Part shown: in pieces, positions 37,493-49,712 of the stretch | Layout of the letters: every line of letters begins with the position of its first letter | How positions within the stretch are numbered: position 1 is the first letter of the stretch | NCBI GenBank assembly: GCA_022826665.1 | Contig: JAJDUK010000005.1 | Location: 1-55,261 of the forward strand | Length of the DNA: 55,261 nt | Reading direction: 5' to 3' | Source of the DNA: Alphaproteobacteria bacterium | GTDB taxonomy: Bacteria > Pseudomonadota > Alphaproteobacteria > UBA828 | Translations under genes and position numbers: made by a program | The notes under the pieces: model-generated | Database searches by the model: none | What the model was told of the DNA's origin: nothing | The model's input: only the letters and a program-made list of their open reading frames with translations

Positions 37493-38353
37493 TCAGGGTG
37501 TGTCGGGCGTGTCGGGCGTCGTGAGCGAGGCCTGATCGTCGGGATGATCTTCGGGGCGCATGAAGCGCCGGGCGATGCCGGCGTGAATGCCGCCGCGCTC
37601 CTTGACCGCACTGTCCGGCAGCTTCTCCAGCGGCGTGTAGCGCGGCATGTGATGGTCCTTGTAAGGATCGTTGCGGGCGGCGTTGTAACAGCAGAGCAGC
37701 ACGTTGCGGCTCTGCTCAGAGGTGTTCTTGGACGAGCCGTGCAGGGTGTTGCAGTGCAGGAAGAGCGCGTCGCCGGCCGCCATCTCGCAGGAGACCGCCT
37801 CAAGCCGCTCCAACGCGTGCTCCACCCGCTCCGGCTCGGCCGTGAGCTGGCCCCCTACCAACTCGTGGTCGAGCCGGCCCATCCGGGCCGAGCCCCGGAG
37901 GACCTGGAGGCACCCGTTCTCCTGCGTCGCCGGGTCGATGGCGATGAAGAGGCTGAGCATGTCGGGGAACAGATTGCCGTTGAAGTACCAGTAGCCGTAG
38001 TCCTGGTGCCAGTTCCAGGCGCCGCCGGTCTCGGGCGCCTTCAGGGTCAGCTTGGAGTGGTAGTGATAGACCTCGCCGCCCAGCAGCCGCTCGGCGGCGC
38101 CCACTACCCGCTCGCAGCGCGCGATCGCCCCGAACAGGTCGTCGCCGGGGTCGGTCCACAGCACGGTCGTGGTGACGCTGCCATCGGCGTCGTGCATCGC
38201 CATGGTGTTGCGCTGGTCGGCGATGCCCGCGTCGTTCGCGAGCGCCTGGCGCATCAGCGCGACCTCTTCGGCATCGAAGAGCGCCGGCTTGAGCAGATAG
38301 CCGTCGTCGTGGAACCGGGCCACCTCGTCGGCGCTCAGGCGGCGATCATTCAT
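37493..38353 (-). CDS. Phytanoyl-CoA-dioxygenase-family (PhyH) oxygenase
   Basis: Fe(II)/2-oxoglutarate-dependent hydroxylase of 286 residues. Iron ligands are H-x-D in AWNWHQDYGYW and the distal His in NTLHGSSKN, followed by the R of SRNVLLCCYN. LSLFIAIDPATQENGCLQVLRGS is the typical PhyH core (read in parts). GGGGGAG precedes the ATG at 38353. The C-terminus carries a short TPDTPDTP repeat. It is divergent from the HyuB-type gene with 149 bp between. The substrate is unknown; ectoine-hydroxylase motifs are not evident. Confidence 0.86.
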   Translation of the reverse strand: MNDRRLSADEVARFHDDGYLLKPALFDAEEVALMRQALANDAGIADQRNTMAMHDADGSVTTTVLWTDPGDDLFGAIARCERVVGAAERLLGGEVYHYHSKLTLKAPETGGAWNWHQDYGYWYFNGNLFPDMLSLFIAIDPATQENGCLQVLRGSARMGRLDHELVGGQLTAEPERVEHALERLEAVSCEMAAGDALFLHCNTLHGSSKNTSEQSRNVLLCCYNAARNDPYKDHHMPRYTPLEKLPDSAVKERGGIHAGIARRFMRPEDHPDDQASLTTPDTPDTP

Positions 38354-38502
38354 CGACTCCCCCGCCGCGATATTGAATTCTTTGCTCAGCATGCCCCGCG
38401 GGCGACGGCGCTGTACAGGCCGCACACTTGTTGGCGGAACTCCCGCTCTTGGGCGCCGCGATCAGCGCCCGCTAGAATAGGCGCGGGACCGAGGAGGGAG
38501 CC

Positions 38503-40203
38503 ATGGACGTCGTCACGATGAACATTGTCGAATCGACGATGCTCTCCATCTGCCGGGAGATGGGGATCACCATGATGAAGACGTCATATTCGACGATCTT
38601 CAACGAATCGCTCGACTTCAGCTGCGCCATCGCCGACGCCAACGGCGACATGATCGCGGTCGCCGATTACTGCCCGGCGCAGATCGGCGGCATGTCGCTC
38701 CTGATCAAGACCTGCATCCGCGAGATGGCGAACGAGCCGGTGCACGAGGGCGACGTCATCATGCACAACGACCCGTACCGGGGCGGGCTGCACACACCGG
38801 AACACACCTTCTTCACGCCCATTTTCGTCGACGGCAAATTCATGGGCTATGCGGCGGCGATCGGACATGTCGCCGAGGTCGGCGGCATGGTGCCCGGCGG
38901 CTTCGCCAGCGAAGCCACGGAGATCTTCCACGAGGGCTTGCGCGTCCCTCCGGTCAAGATCAAGAAGCAGGGCAAGGACGTGGACGAGGTCTGGAAGCTT
39001 TTGCTCGCGAACGTCCGCACCCCTCGCTACAACTACGGCGACTACCGGGCCATGATCAGCGCCTGCGAGCTGGGCGCCGAGCGCATGGCCGCGCTGATCC
39101 GGAAGTACGGCGTGCCGCTCTTCCAGCAGACCGTCGCCGACCTCATGGACTACTCCGAAGCCCGGATGCGGGCCGAGATCGCGGCGATCCCCGACGGCCA
39201 GTACTCCTTCGAGGACTACATGGAGGACGACGGGATCGACGCCCGGCCCTACAAGATTGCTGTCGACATGGTGGTGCAGGGCGACGAGATCATCGCCGAT
39301 TGGCGCCGCAGCGACGCCCAGGCGAAGGGCGCGATCAACGCGACCCTCGGCGTCACTTGCTCCGCCACCTACAACGCCATGCTGCACCTGACCGATCCGT
39401 CGATCCCGCGCAATGCGGGCTGTTACCGGCCGATCCGCGTGCTCGCGCGGCCGGCGACCGTGGTCAACGTGGACTACCCGGCGCCGGAGGTGGGCGGCAA
39501 CACGGAGACCCACGTCCGCATCTGCTTCACGGTGATCGGGGCGATGTCCCGCTGCCTGCCGGAGCGTGCCTTCGCCACCGACGCCGGCACCCACGGCAAC
39601 TTCCTCTTCGGCGGCCACGACCCCGAGAACGACGAGTTCTATGTCTGCTACGACTTCATGGTCGCGGGCTGGGGCGGGCGCCCCTTCGCCGACGGCAACG
39701 ACACCTGCAACTGCATCAACGGCAACTGCCGCACCGTCCCGGTCGAGGTCTACGAGAGCCGCTACCCCTGGCTCGTCGAGAACCTCTCGCTCACCGAGGA
39801 TTCGGGCGGCGCCGGCAAGTACCGGGGCGGCCTCGGCTCAACCAAGACGCTGGAATGCACGGCCGACGAAATCATCCTCAGCTACATGGGCGACCGCCAC
39901 CGGAAGGCCCCGTGGGGCCTGCTCGGCGGCGGTTCCGGGGGATCGGCCGCGCTGCTCATCAAGAAGGCGAACGAGAACGACTGGAAGGACGTCTGCGAGG
40001 GTCACGGCAAGGTCTCGCCCAGCAAGTTCGGCAACGTCTCGGTGCACCGGGGCGATCGGGTCCGCCTGCTCTCGGGCGGCGGCGGGGGCTACGGCCCAGT
40101 GGCGGAGCGGCCGCAAGAAATGGTTGACGAAGACGTGCGCGAAGGCTTCGTCTCGCGGTCCGCCGCCGCCGAGCGCTACGGCCACGCCGCCGCAGCGGAG
40201 TAG
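38503..40203 (+). CDS. Hydantoinase B / oxoprolinase family protein
   Basis: A 566-residue protein of the HyuB/N-methylhydantoinase B family, which with HyuA opens hydantoins or 5-oxoproline using ATP, or forms acetone-carboxylase-like complexes. The family pattern is seen in NESLDFSCAIADANGDM, GDVIMHNDPYRGGLHTPEHTF, YRAMISACELGAERM and the Gly-rich LSGGGGGYG near the end. GAGGAGGG precedes the ATG. HyuB normally acts with HyuA, but none lies in the window, so the partner must be elsewhere or the protein works alone. Divergent from the PhyH gene. Confidence 0.86.
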   Translation: MDVVTMNIVESTMLSICREMGITMMKTSYSTIFNESLDFSCAIADANGDMIAVADYCPAQIGGMSLLIKTCIREMANEPVHEGDVIMHNDPYRGGLHTPEHTFFTPIFVDGKFMGYAAAIGHVAEVGGMVPGGFASEATEIFHEGLRVPPVKIKKQGKDVDEVWKLLLANVRTPRYNYGDYRAMISACELGAERMAALIRKYGVPLFQQTVADLMDYSEARMRAEIAAIPDGQYSFEDYMEDDGIDARPYKIAVDMVVQGDEIIADWRRSDAQAKGAINATLGVTCSATYNAMLHLTDPSIPRNAGCYRPIRVLARPATVVNVDYPAPEVGGNTETHVRICFTVIGAMSRCLPERAFATDAGTHGNFLFGGHDPENDEFYVCYDFMVAGWGGRPFADGNDTCNCINGNCRTVPVEVYESRYPWLVENLSLTEDSGGAGKYRGGLGSTKTLECTADEIILSYMGDRHRKAPWGLLGGGSGGSAALLIKKANENDWKDVCEGHGKVSPSKFGNVSVHRGDRVRLLSGGGGGYGPVAERPQEMVDEDVREGFVSRSAAAERYGHAAAAE

Positions 40204-40246
40204 GACTCGATCCGACCTAACCGGATCCCATTGGCTCCAACGCTTG

Positions 40247-40351
40247 CCACCTCCCCCTGTCCCCCTCCCCCGAAGGCGGAGGGGGAACGTAGACGGCGCC
40301 GCCTACTCTCCCTCTCCGCCCCTGGGGGCGGAGAGGGCCGGGGTGAGGTGG
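40247..40351. repeat. Nested-hairpin intergenic repeat (REP-like)
   Basis: Outer arms CCACCTC (40247-40253) and GAGGTGG (40345-40351) enclose two hairpins. The first pairs CCCCCTCC (40261-40268) with GGAGGGGG (40278-40285). The second is a 13-bp perfect stem, CCCTCTCCGCCCC (40310-40322) with its complement (40325-40337). C- and G-rich intergenic palindromes of this look recur in many proteobacterial genomes. It sits between convergent genes and may end transcription in both directions, although T-runs are lacking. Confidence 0.6.
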
Positions 40352-40378
40352 GGGGTTTCAGGCTGCGAAATAGTGGAA

Positions 40379-40585
40379 CTACGACTCCGGCTTCACCTTG
40401 GGATGCCGGCGGGTCGCGGCCTCGACGTCGGCAGCGGTCCAGCGCCGGCCGTCGCGGGTGAGGAAGCCGCGGGCGTTGAGGTGCGCCGCCAGCGCGTCCG
40501 GATCGCGGGCGCCGCGTGAGCGCGCGAACGCAAGCTCCGCGCGGATGCGGTCGGCGAAGTAGTCACTCTTTTTTCCCGCGCCCAT
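40379..40585 (-). CDS. Small conserved-looking protein downstream of rhomboid
   Basis: A 68-residue basic protein, MGAGKKSDYFADRIRAEL then LAAHLNARGFLTRDGRRW and DVEAATRRHPK. The LNARG-x-x-TRDGRRW block resembles the small helical domain of serine recombinases and related DNA-binding peptides, but no catalytic domain is present. GGAGGG precedes the ATG at 40585, 3 bp after the rhomboid stop, so the two are co-transcribed. Function unknown. Confidence 0.62.
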   Translation of the reverse strand: MGAGKKSDYFADRIRAELAFARSRGARDPDALAAHLNARGFLTRDGRRWTAADVEAATRRHPKVKPES

Positions 40586-40588
40586 AGC

Positions 40589-41503
40589 CTATTCCCTCCG
40601 CGACCAAGGGCCCCGGGGCCGCCGCCCCCACGGGCCGCTGCGATGATCCTGCGGATCGCCGCCGTTGGGCCGGCTGGGAGGCGGCTCCTGCCACGGGGCA
40701 TCCCCGTCGGCTTCTGGATTGACGGTCGGATCCGTGGGCGGCTCCTCCCACGGCCCCGCGCCGGGGGTCTCGGCCTCAGGCGGCGGTGTATACGGCGTCC
40801 GTCTCCGGTGCCGCACGTAACCCCGGTCGAAGAGCGGCACGCCGCGCTTGCGCAGCGGCACCACCAGCAGCGCGCCGGCGGCAAAGCCGCCGATATGGGC
40901 GTACCAGGCGACGCCGCCTCCGGCCGGCCCGGCGACCAGCGCGTTGAACACCTGATAGCCGATCCAGAGCCCGAGCACGCCCCAGGCGGGGAAGCGGATC
41001 GGCATGAAGAAGACCAGAATCCAGACCCCTCGCTTCGGGTGAAGCATGAAGTAGGCCCCGAGCACGCCCGAGACCGCACCGCTCGCCCCGATGGTGGGGA
41101 CCTGCGAGGCGGGCTCCACGGCGGCGTGCGTGAGCGCCGCCACCACGCCGCAGAGCAGATAGAAGACCGCGAAGCGCCAGTGGCCCATCGCGTCTTCGAC
41201 ATTGTCCCCGAAAATCCAGAGATAGAGCATGTTGCCGAACAGGTGCATGAAGCCCCCGTGCAGGAACATGGAGGTGACGATGGTGAGCCAGGGGGTCACG
41301 GTCACCATATCGGGCTCGCGCCGGAGCTCGCCCAGCACGGTCACGGGGATCATGCCGAGGCGGAAGACCAGCTCGGCATCGAACTGATCGCCGCCCAGCC
41401 ACTGGACGACCCAGATGATGGTGCAGGCGGCGATCAGCCCCACCGTCACGAACTGGAAGCCGATCCGGTTGACCGGGTTGTCGTCCCTGAGCGGCAGAAA
41501 CAT
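40589..41503 (-). CDS. Rhomboid-family intramembrane serine protease
   Basis: Cleaves transmembrane segments within the membrane. The 304-residue protein has about six hydrophobic segments, the HGGFMHLFGNMLYL motif, catalytic S141 in GASGAVSG and H203 in YAHIGGFAAG. After the membrane domain there is a ~90-residue Pro/Gly/Arg-rich, probably disordered cytoplasmic tail, longer than in minimal rhomboids. It overlaps no neighbour; 100 bp separate it from gatB upstream and 3 bp from the small gene downstream. Confidence 0.92.
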   Translation of the reverse strand: MFLPLRDDNPVNRIGFQFVTVGLIAACTIIWVVQWLGGDQFDAELVFRLGMIPVTVLGELRREPDMVTVTPWLTIVTSMFLHGGFMHLFGNMLYLWIFGDNVEDAMGHWRFAVFYLLCGVVAALTHAAVEPASQVPTIGASGAVSGVLGAYFMLHPKRGVWILVFFMPIRFPAWGVLGLWIGYQVFNALVAGPAGGGVAWYAHIGGFAAGALLVVPLRKRGVPLFDRGYVRHRRRTPYTPPPEAETPGAGPWEEPPTDPTVNPEADGDAPWQEPPPSRPNGGDPQDHRSGPWGRRPRGPWSRRE

Positions 41504-41603
41504 CGGTCAGCTCCTGCCCCGGCAGCGGGGCCGGCCCTCGCGCGGAGGCCGCACCGGAGTCTACAGCATTACCAGGGCCACGCCTTTGGCCCGCGCCCGG
41601 CGT

Positions 41604-43067
41604 TCAGCCGTCGAGCTTGGCCCTGAGCGCCTGGTTGACCGCCTTCGGGTTGGCCTTGCCGCCAGACGCCTTCATTACCTGGCCGACGAACCAGCCCATG
41701 AGCTTCGTCTTGCCGCCGCGAAAGTCGGCCACCTTGTCGGGGTTGTCGGCAATCACCTGGTTCACCAGCGCCTCGATCGCGCCCTCGTCGCTCACCTGCC
41801 GGAGCGCCTGCTCCTCGATGATGGCGTCGGCGTCCTTCCCGGTCGAGACCATGGCCTCGAACACGTCCTTGGCCGCGCGATTGGAGACCGTGCCGTCCGC
41901 CACCCGGTCGATCAGTGCGCCGAGGGCCGCCGCCGAGACCGGGCTCTGCTCGATCCCGATTCCGGCGCGGTTCAACGCGCCGAAGAGCGTGCCCGTGACC
42001 CAGTTCGCGGCCTGCTTGCCGTCCCGGCCGGCGGTCACCGCCTCGAAATACTCCGCGATCTCGCGCTCCGCCACCAGTACGCCGGCGTCGTAGGCGGAGA
42101 GCCCGTAGTCGGCCATGAACCGCGCCTTCCTGGCGTCGGGCAGCTCGGGCAGCCGGGCGCGCTCGGCCTCCACCCAGGCGGGGTCGAGGGTGAGCGGAAG
42201 CAGGTCGGGGTCGGGGAAGTAGCGGTAGTCGTGCGCCTCCTCCTTGGAGCGCATGGAGCGCGTCTCGCCCCGCTCCGCATCGAAGAGCCGCGTCTCCAGT
42301 TCTATCTCGCCGCCGTCTTCGCGCACCGCGACCTGGCGCTCCGCCTCCACCTCGATCGCCCTCATGACGAAGCGGACCGAGTTCAGGTTCTTGACCTCGC
42401 AGCGCGTCCCCAGCTCATCCCCCGGCCGGCGCACCGAGACGTTGACGTCGGCGCGCAGCGAGCCCTGCTCCATGTTGCCGTCGCAGGTGCCGATGTAGCG
42501 CAGGATGGAGCGCAGCTTGCGCAGATAAATGCCGGCTTCCTCCGGGCTCCTGATGTCAGGCTCGGAGACGATCTCCATCAGCGCGACGCCGGCGCGGTTG
42601 AGGTCCACACAGGTGGCGTCTGCGCGCCGGTCGTGGATGCTCTTGCCGGCGTCCATCTCTAAGTGCAGCCGGGTGATGCCGATGGTCCGCTGTGAGCCGT
42701 CCTCCAGGTCGAGCACGACCCGCCCCTCGCCCACGATGGGCCGCGAATACTGCGAGATCTGATAGCCGGGCGGCAGGTCGGGATAGAAATAGTTCTTGCG
42801 GTCGAACACCGAGGTCAGGTTGATCTCGGCCTCCAGCGCGAGCCCGGTGCGCACGGCCTGCGTCACGCAATGGCGGTTGATCACCGGCAGCATGCCGGGC
42901 ATGGCGGCATCGACGAGGGAGACCTGGGTGTTGGGCTCGGCGCCGAAGGCGGTGGGCGCGGACGAGAAGAGCTTCGCCTCCGAGATCACCTGGGCGTGGA
43001 CCTCCAGCCCGACCGCGATCTCCCACTCGCCGTCGCGGCCCCTGACCCGGTAGCCGTCCGCGCTCAC
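41604..43067 (-). CDS. gatB: Asp-tRNA(Asn)/Glu-tRNA(Gln) amidotransferase subunit B
   Basis: Activates the misacylated tRNA carboxylate by phosphorylation so that GatA-derived ammonia can amidate it. The 487-residue product has the GatB start [33 protein letters not shown], the zinc-site region, and the C-terminal YqeY-like tail ([19 protein letters not shown]). The start is GTG at 43067, overlapping the gatA stop by 4 bp (GTGA). Confidence 0.97.
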   Translation of the reverse strand: MSADGYRVRGRDGEWEIAVGLEVHAQVISEAKLFSSAPTAFGAEPNTQVSLVDAAMPGMLPVINRHCVTQAVRTGLALEAEINLTSVFDRKNYFYPDLPPGYQISQYSRPIVGEGRVVLDLEDGSQRTIGITRLHLEMDAGKSIHDRRADATCVDLNRAGVALMEIVSEPDIRSPEEAGIYLRKLRSILRYIGTCDGNMEQGSLRADVNVSVRRPGDELGTRCEVKNLNSVRFVMRAIEVEAERQVAVREDGGEIELETRLFDAERGETRSMRSKEEAHDYRYFPDPDLLPLTLDPAWVEAERARLPELPDARKARFMADYGLSAYDAGVLVAEREIAEYFEAVTAGRDGKQAANWVTGTLFGALNRAGIGIEQSPVSAAALGALIDRVADGTVSNRAAKDVFEAMVSTGKDADAIIEEQALRQVSDEGAIEALVNQVIADNPDKVADFRGGKTKLMGWFVGQVMKASGGKANPKAVNQALRAKLDG

Positions 43068-44551
43068 ACCGCCCTTCCGGCCCCGCTCTGGTCGGGGCGG
43101 TGGCTGAAGCCGGCCGCGCTCTCCAGCAGCCCGGCCGCGCGGAACAGCGTCGGCTCGTCGAAGGGCCGCGCGATCAGGTGCAGGCCGAGTGGCAACCCGT
43201 CGCCCGTGAGCCCGGCCGGCACCGAGATTGCAGGCAGGCCCGCCAGGCTCGCCGGCACCGTGAACACGTCGTTCAGGTACATGGCGATGGGATCGTCCAT
43301 CTTCTCGCCGATGGCGAAGGCGGCGAAGGGCGCGGTCGGCGTCAGCACCGCGTCCACGGTCTCGAACGCGCTCTCGAAATCGCGCGCGATCAGCGTCCGC
43401 ACCTTCTGCGCCTTCAGGTAGTAGGCGTCGTAGTAGCCGGCGGACAGCACGTAGGTGCCGATCAGGATGCGCCGCCTGACCTCGCGCCCGAACCCCGCCG
43501 CGCGCGTCCTGGCGTACATCTCGGTCGGGTCGTTGCCCTCGACGCGCAGCCCGTAGCGCACCCCGTCGTAGCGCGCGAGGTTGGACGACGCCTCCGCCGG
43601 CGCCACGATGTAGTACGTGGGCAGCGCGTACTTGGTGAGCGGCAGCGAGATATCGACCACCGTCGCGCCCGCATCGCGGAACCAGCGCACGCCCTCGGCC
43701 CAGAGCGCCTCGATCTCCGCCGGCATGCCCTCCATCCGGTATTCCGCCGGCACGCCGATGGTGAGGTCGCGCACGTCGCCCGTGAGGCTCGCCGCGTAGT
43801 CGGGCACCGGGCGGTCGATGGAAGTGGAATCCTTGGAGTCGTGGCCGGCCATCGCCTGCAGCATGAGCGCCGCGTCCTCGACCGTCCGCGTGAGCGGCCC
43901 GGCCTGGTCCAGCGAGGAGGCGAAGGCGATCATGCCCCAGCGCGAGCAGCGCCCATACGTCGGCTTCATGCCGACGATGCCGCAGAAGGCCCCCGGCTGG
44001 CGGATCGAGCCGCCGGTATCGGTCCCGGTGGCGCCGAGGCAGAGACCTGCGGCCACCGCCGCCGCCGAGCCGCCGGAGCTGCCGCCCGGCACCAGCGGCT
44101 TGTCCTCGCCCCGCCGGCGCCAGGGGTTGATCACCGGGCCGTCGGCGCTGGTGACGTTGGCCGAGCCCATGGCGAACTCATCCATGTTGGTCTTGCCCAG
44201 CATGAGCGCGCCGACGGCCCAGAGATTGGCGGTGACGGTCGACTCATAGGGCGGCGCGAAGCCGTCGAGAATGTTCGAGCACGCCTGGCTGCGCACCCCG
44301 CGTGTACAGAAGAGATCCTTGACTGCGAGCGGGATGCCTTCGAGCAGCCGCCCCTCGCCCGCCGCGAGGCGCGCATCGGCGTCGTCCGCCGCGGCGCGCG
44401 CGGCGTCGAATGTCTCGGCGACGAAGGCGTTGAGGTCGCGCGCGCACTCGACCGCCGCAATGTGTGCGTCCGTCAACTCGCGCGCCGAGAACTCGCGCGC
44501 AGCCAGCCCGGCTCGGGCGTCTGCGATGGTGAGCGCGGTGAGATCGCTCAC
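43064..44551 (-). CDS. gatA: Asp-tRNA(Asn)/Glu-tRNA(Gln) amidotransferase subunit A
   Basis: Amidase-signature subunit that hydrolyses glutamine and channels ammonia to GatB. The 495-residue protein contains the Lys of [22 protein letters not shown] and the nucleophile serine in [15 protein letters not shown], forming the Ser-cisSer-Lys triad. ATG 44551 overlaps the gatC stop by 4 bp, and its own stop overlaps gatB, so gatC-gatA-gatB are translationally coupled. Confidence 0.97.
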   Translation of the reverse strand: MSDLTALTIADARAGLAAREFSARELTDAHIAAVECARDLNAFVAETFDAARAAADDADARLAAGEGRLLEGIPLAVKDLFCTRGVRSQACSNILDGFAPPYESTVTANLWAVGALMLGKTNMDEFAMGSANVTSADGPVINPWRRRGEDKPLVPGGSSGGSAAAVAAGLCLGATGTDTGGSIRQPGAFCGIVGMKPTYGRCSRWGMIAFASSLDQAGPLTRTVEDAALMLQAMAGHDSKDSTSIDRPVPDYAASLTGDVRDLTIGVPAEYRMEGMPAEIEALWAEGVRWFRDAGATVVDISLPLTKYALPTYYIVAPAEASSNLARYDGVRYGLRVEGNDPTEMYARTRAAGFGREVRRRILIGTYVLSAGYYDAYYLKAQKVRTLIARDFESAFETVDAVLTPTAPFAAFAIGEKMDDPIAMYLNDVFTVPASLAGLPAISVPAGLTGDGLPLGLHLIARPFDEPTLFRAAGLLESAAGFSHRPDQSGAGRAV

Positions 44552-44835
44552 TCGACCACCTTGGGCACGACGAAAAAGCCGTCGTCGGCCTCCGGCGCGT
44601 TCGCCAGCAGATCGTCGGTGGCGGTCCCCGCCTCCGCGTCGTCGTCTCGCTGCGGCAGCGTGGCGGCGATGGCGCCGGTCATCGGCTCGACGCCCTCGGT
44701 ATCCACCTCGCTCAATTGCTCGACCCAGGCGAGGATGCCGTTCAGCTCCTCCGCCATGGGCTCCAGTGCGTCGTCCTCCATGGCGATGCGCGAGAGGCGC
44801 GCGATCCGCACCACGGTGTCCTTGTCGATGCTCAT
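44548..44835 (-). CDS. gatC: Asp-tRNA(Asn)/Glu-tRNA(Gln) amidotransferase subunit C
   Basis: Small subunit of 95 residues that clamps GatA to Gat[41 protein letters not shown] (read in parts) and the end [17 protein letters not shown] match the family. ATG 44835 is 17 bp after the stop of the upstream CoA-transferase-family gene. Confidence 0.95.
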   Translation of the reverse strand: MSIDKDTVVRIARLSRIAMEDDALEPMAEELNGILAWVEQLSEVDTEGVEPMTGAIAATLPQRDDDAEAGTATDDLLANAPEADDGFFVVPKVVE

Positions 44836-44852
44836 GGCTGCACCGCCCGCGT

Positions 44853-45977
44853 TCAGGCCTGCCAACGGGCGAGCACGTCCGGAGCGCTCATATATTCGAC
44901 CGGCGGGCGTGGCGGCGGTGGCTCGCCGTCGATCCAGCCGGGGAAGAGAATCTCGTAGGCCGGCGTCGGGTCGTCGTGCCGGCGCAGCATCTGCCGCGCC
45001 TTGATCTGCGGGTGCTCCGGCACGTCCTCCAGGCGATGGACCGGCTCGTAGCAGCAGTCGACGCCCTCCATCAGCCCGTTCATCTCGTCGAGCGTCCGCG
45101 CCTTGACGAAGGCGGCGACCTCTCTGATCAGCGCTTCCTGCGGCCGGGATTCCCACTGGCGCTTGATCCACTCCGGCCGGTCGCAGGCGGTGCAGAAGTT
45201 GGCCCAAAACTTGTCTTCGAGCGCTCCGAGCGTGATGAAGCGGCCGTCGAGGGTCTCGTAGACGTTGTAGAAGGCCGCGCCCCCGTTCGGGAACTGCGCG
45301 CCCCGCGCGGCGTCCCATTCCGCGTGGAACAGCCCGTTCAGCACCCACACCTGCCAGGGCAGCACGGTCTCGGCGATGCTGACGTCGATGGTGGCACCCC
45401 GCCCGTCTGCGTTGCGGCTGCGGCCGAGCAGCCCGCCCATGATGCTGAGCGCGGCCTGCATCCCGCTCGCGAAATCGGCGGTGGGCGGGAAGGCGACGAT
45501 CGGCCGCTCGGGCACGCCTGAGCGCTCAAGCCCGCCCATCAGCCCCATGTAGTTGATGTCGTGCCCGCCCCGCAGGCGATAGGGCCCCTCAAGCCCCCAG
45601 CCCGAGAGCGAGCAGGAGACGATGCCGGGGTTCATCTCGTGCAGCGCCTCGTGGCCAAAGCCGAGGCGGTCGAGCACGCCCGGCCGGTAGGATTCGAGAA
45701 AGGCGTCCGACTGCTCCACCAGGGAGCGGAAGTCGCGCTTGCCCTCCTCCGACTTGAGGTCGATTTCGACCACGGTCTTGCCGCCGTTCACCATCCGATA
45801 CCAGACCGAGACGCCGGCCTCGTCCTTCGGCCCCACGCCCCGCATCGGCTCCCCGCCGGGCGGCTCGACCTTGATCACCTCCGCGCCAAGGTCCGCGAGA
45901 ATCAGGCTCCCGTACGGCCCAGGGATGTACTGGCTGAGGTCGAGGACCCTCAACCCGGTGAGGAAGGGGATGGGCAC
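44853..45977 (-). CDS. CaiB/BaiF CoA-transferase family protein, alpha-methylacyl-CoA-racemase-like
   Basis: Family III CoA enzyme of 374 residues. [15 protein letters not shown] and [14 protein letters not shown] are the family start; GGHDINYMG (H139-D140) is the form seen in alpha-methylacyl-CoA racemases rather than formyl-CoA transferases. It probably epimerises 2-methyl-branched acyl-CoAs; CoA transfer is the alternative. The start is GTG at 45977, 18 bp after the clpA stop, with a weak ribosome binding site. It sits inside an otherwise housekeeping string (clpS-clpA-this gene-gatCAB). Confidence 0.87.
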   Translation of the reverse strand: MPIPFLTGLRVLDLSQYIPGPYGSLILADLGAEVIKVEPPGGEPMRGVGPKDEAGVSVWYRMVNGGKTVVEIDLKSEEGKRDFRSLVEQSDAFLESYRPGVLDRLGFGHEALHEMNPGIVSCSLSGWGLEGPYRLRGGHDINYMGLMGGLERSGVPERPIVAFPPTADFASGMQAALSIMGGLLGRSRNADGRGATIDVSIAETVLPWQVWVLNGLFHAEWDAARGAQFPNGGAAFYNVYETLDGRFITLGALEDKFWANFCTACDRPEWIKRQWESRPQEALIREVAAFVKARTLDEMNGLMEGVDCCYEPVHRLEDVPEHPQIKARQMLRRHDDPTPAYEILFPGWIDGEPPPPRPPVEYMSAPDVLARWQA

Positions 45978-45995
45978 CGCGCCGAGTGCAGTCGG

Positions 45996-48338
<2,343 letters not shown>

Positions 48339-48345
48339 GCGTCCG

Positions 48346-48672
48346 CTACTCCTTTTCCATCGTGCACTGTAGCGGATGCTCGTTGCGCCGCGCGAATTCG
48401 CAGACCTGCTTCACCTTGGTCTCGGCGACCTCGTAGGAGTAGACGCCGCAGACCCCGACACCCCGCCTGTGCACGTGGAGCATGATTGTCGTCGCCCGCT
48501 GCTCGTCCATCCCGAAGAACCGCATCAGCACGATGACCACGAACTCCATCGGCGTGTAGTCGTCATTCAGCAGCAAGACCTTGTACATCGAGGGCTTCTT
48601 GGTCTCGCTGCGCGACTTGGTGATGACCGAGGAATCGTCGCCGGGCCGACCGGTTGTCCGTTGATCCGACAT
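48346..48672 (-). CDS. clpS: ClpAP adaptor protein ClpS
   Basis: Delivers N-degron substrates to ClpAP. The 108-residue protein has the pocket motif [13 protein letters not shown] and the conserved [19 protein letters not shown] helix-loop. The N-terminal ~25 residues are a flexible tail required for delivery in the family. Standard clpS-clpA order with a 7-bp gap. Confidence 0.96.
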   Translation of the reverse strand: MSDQRTTGRPGDDSSVITKSRSETKKPSMYKVLLLNDDYTPMEFVVIVLMRFFGMDEQRATTIMLHVHRRGVGVCGVYSYEVAETKVKQVCEFARRNEHPLQCTMEKE

Positions 48673-48751
48673 CGCTCATCACACCCCGCGCACGCCGCGT
48701 GTGCCGGCCCGCACTATACCACGGAGGCCCGCGCGCACAGATGCCGCCGCC

Positions 48752-49174
48752 TCAGCCGACGATATCGGTCTCCGCGAAGAAGAATGCAATCTCGATGGCC
48801 GCGTTTTCTGGCGAATCCGAGCCGTGCACGGAGTTGGCCTCCACCGACTCGCCGAACTCCTTGCGGATGGTGCCGTCGTCTGCGTTGGCGGGATTGGTCG
48901 CCCCCATGATCGTGCGATTGGCCTCGACCGCGTTCTCGCCCTGCAGCACCTGAACCACCACGGGGCCGGAGGTCATGTAGGCGCAGAGGTCGTCGTAGAA
49001 CGCGCGCTCCTTGTGGACCGCATAGAAGGCGCGTGCCTGCTCCGCCGTCAGCCTGACCCGGCGCTGGGCGATGATGGAAAGTCCGGACTCCTCGAAGCGC
49101 TGGTTGATGGCACCCGTGAGGTTGCGGCGGGTGGCATCGGGCTTGATGATTGAAAGGGTGCGCTGGGTCGCCAT
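48752..49174 (-). CDS. ndk: Nucleoside diphosphate kinase
   Basis: Equilibrates nucleoside tri- and diphosphates through a phosphohistidine. The 140-residue product begins [18 protein letters not shown] and has the active His H117 in [15 protein letters not shown] 49174 is preceded by GGGGGAG. Monocistronic or co-transcribed with clpS; flanks of 79 and 82 bp. Confidence 0.96.
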   Translation of the reverse strand: MATQRTLSIIKPDATRRNLTGAINQRFEESGLSIIAQRRVRLTAEQARAFYAVHKERAFYDDLCAYMTSGPVVVQVLQGENAVEANRTIMGATNPANADDGTIRKEFGESVEANSVHGSDSPENAAIEIAFFFAETDIVG

Positions 49175-49256
49175 GGGTTCTCCCCCGTGCTGTGACGGCG
49201 GGCCCTTATAGAGTTTGGGCACCCGCCCGGCAACGGCGGCAATTGACGGGCTCTCT

Positions 49257-49712
49257 CTACCGGCGGGCCTCGAAGAATTCGCGAAGCAAGGCAGCGGCGC
49301 GGCTCTCCTGTATGCCGCCGATGACCTCGGGCCGGTGGTGGCAGGTGCGCTGCTGAAAGATGCGGGCGCCGTGCTCCACCCCGCCGCCCTTGGGGTCGGC
49401 GGCGCCGAAGTAGAGCCGGCGCAGGCGGGCGAAGGCGATCGCCTGCGCGCACATCGCGCAGGGCTCCAGCGTGACGTAGATGTCGCAATCGACGAGCCGC
49501 GCCGTGCCCCGCGCAGCCGCTGCGGCACGAATGGCCAGCATCTCGGCATGCGCCGTCGGGTCGTGCCTCGCTTCGACCTCGTTGCCGGCCCACGCCAGCA
49601 CTTCGCCGGTGCGTCCGTCGACCACGACGGCGCCCACCGGCACCTCGCCGCGCGCGGCCGCCGCCTCGGCTTCGGCGATGGCGAGGTCCATGGGGGAGCG
49701 CGATGCGTTCAC
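49257..49712 (-). CDS. tadA: tRNA-specific adenosine deaminase
   Basis: Converts the wobble adenosine of tRNA(Arg) ACG to inosine; essential in E. coli. The 151-residue protein has H55-A-E57 and PC85-A-M-C88, the zinc/proton-shuttle set of the deaminase fold, with [11 protein letters not shown] at the start. The best start is GTG at 49712 (AAGG upstream), which overlaps the stop of the PIN-toxin gene by 4 bp; ATG 49691 is an alternative without a clear ribosome binding site. Placement directly behind a toxin-antitoxin-like pair is unusual. Confidence 0.93.
   Translation of the reverse strand: MNASRSPMDLAIAEAEAAAARGEVPVGAVVVDGRTGEVLAWAGNEVEARHDPTAHAEMLAIRAAAAARGTARLVDCDIYVTLEPCAMCAQAIAFARLRRLYFGAADPKGGGVEHGARIFQQRTCHHRPEVIGGIQESRAAALLREFFEARR

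Noticed and set aside
40247-40351. Possible CRISPR repeat unit
   Set aside because: Only one nested inverted repeat, no regularly spaced identical repeats or spacers, and no cas genes.
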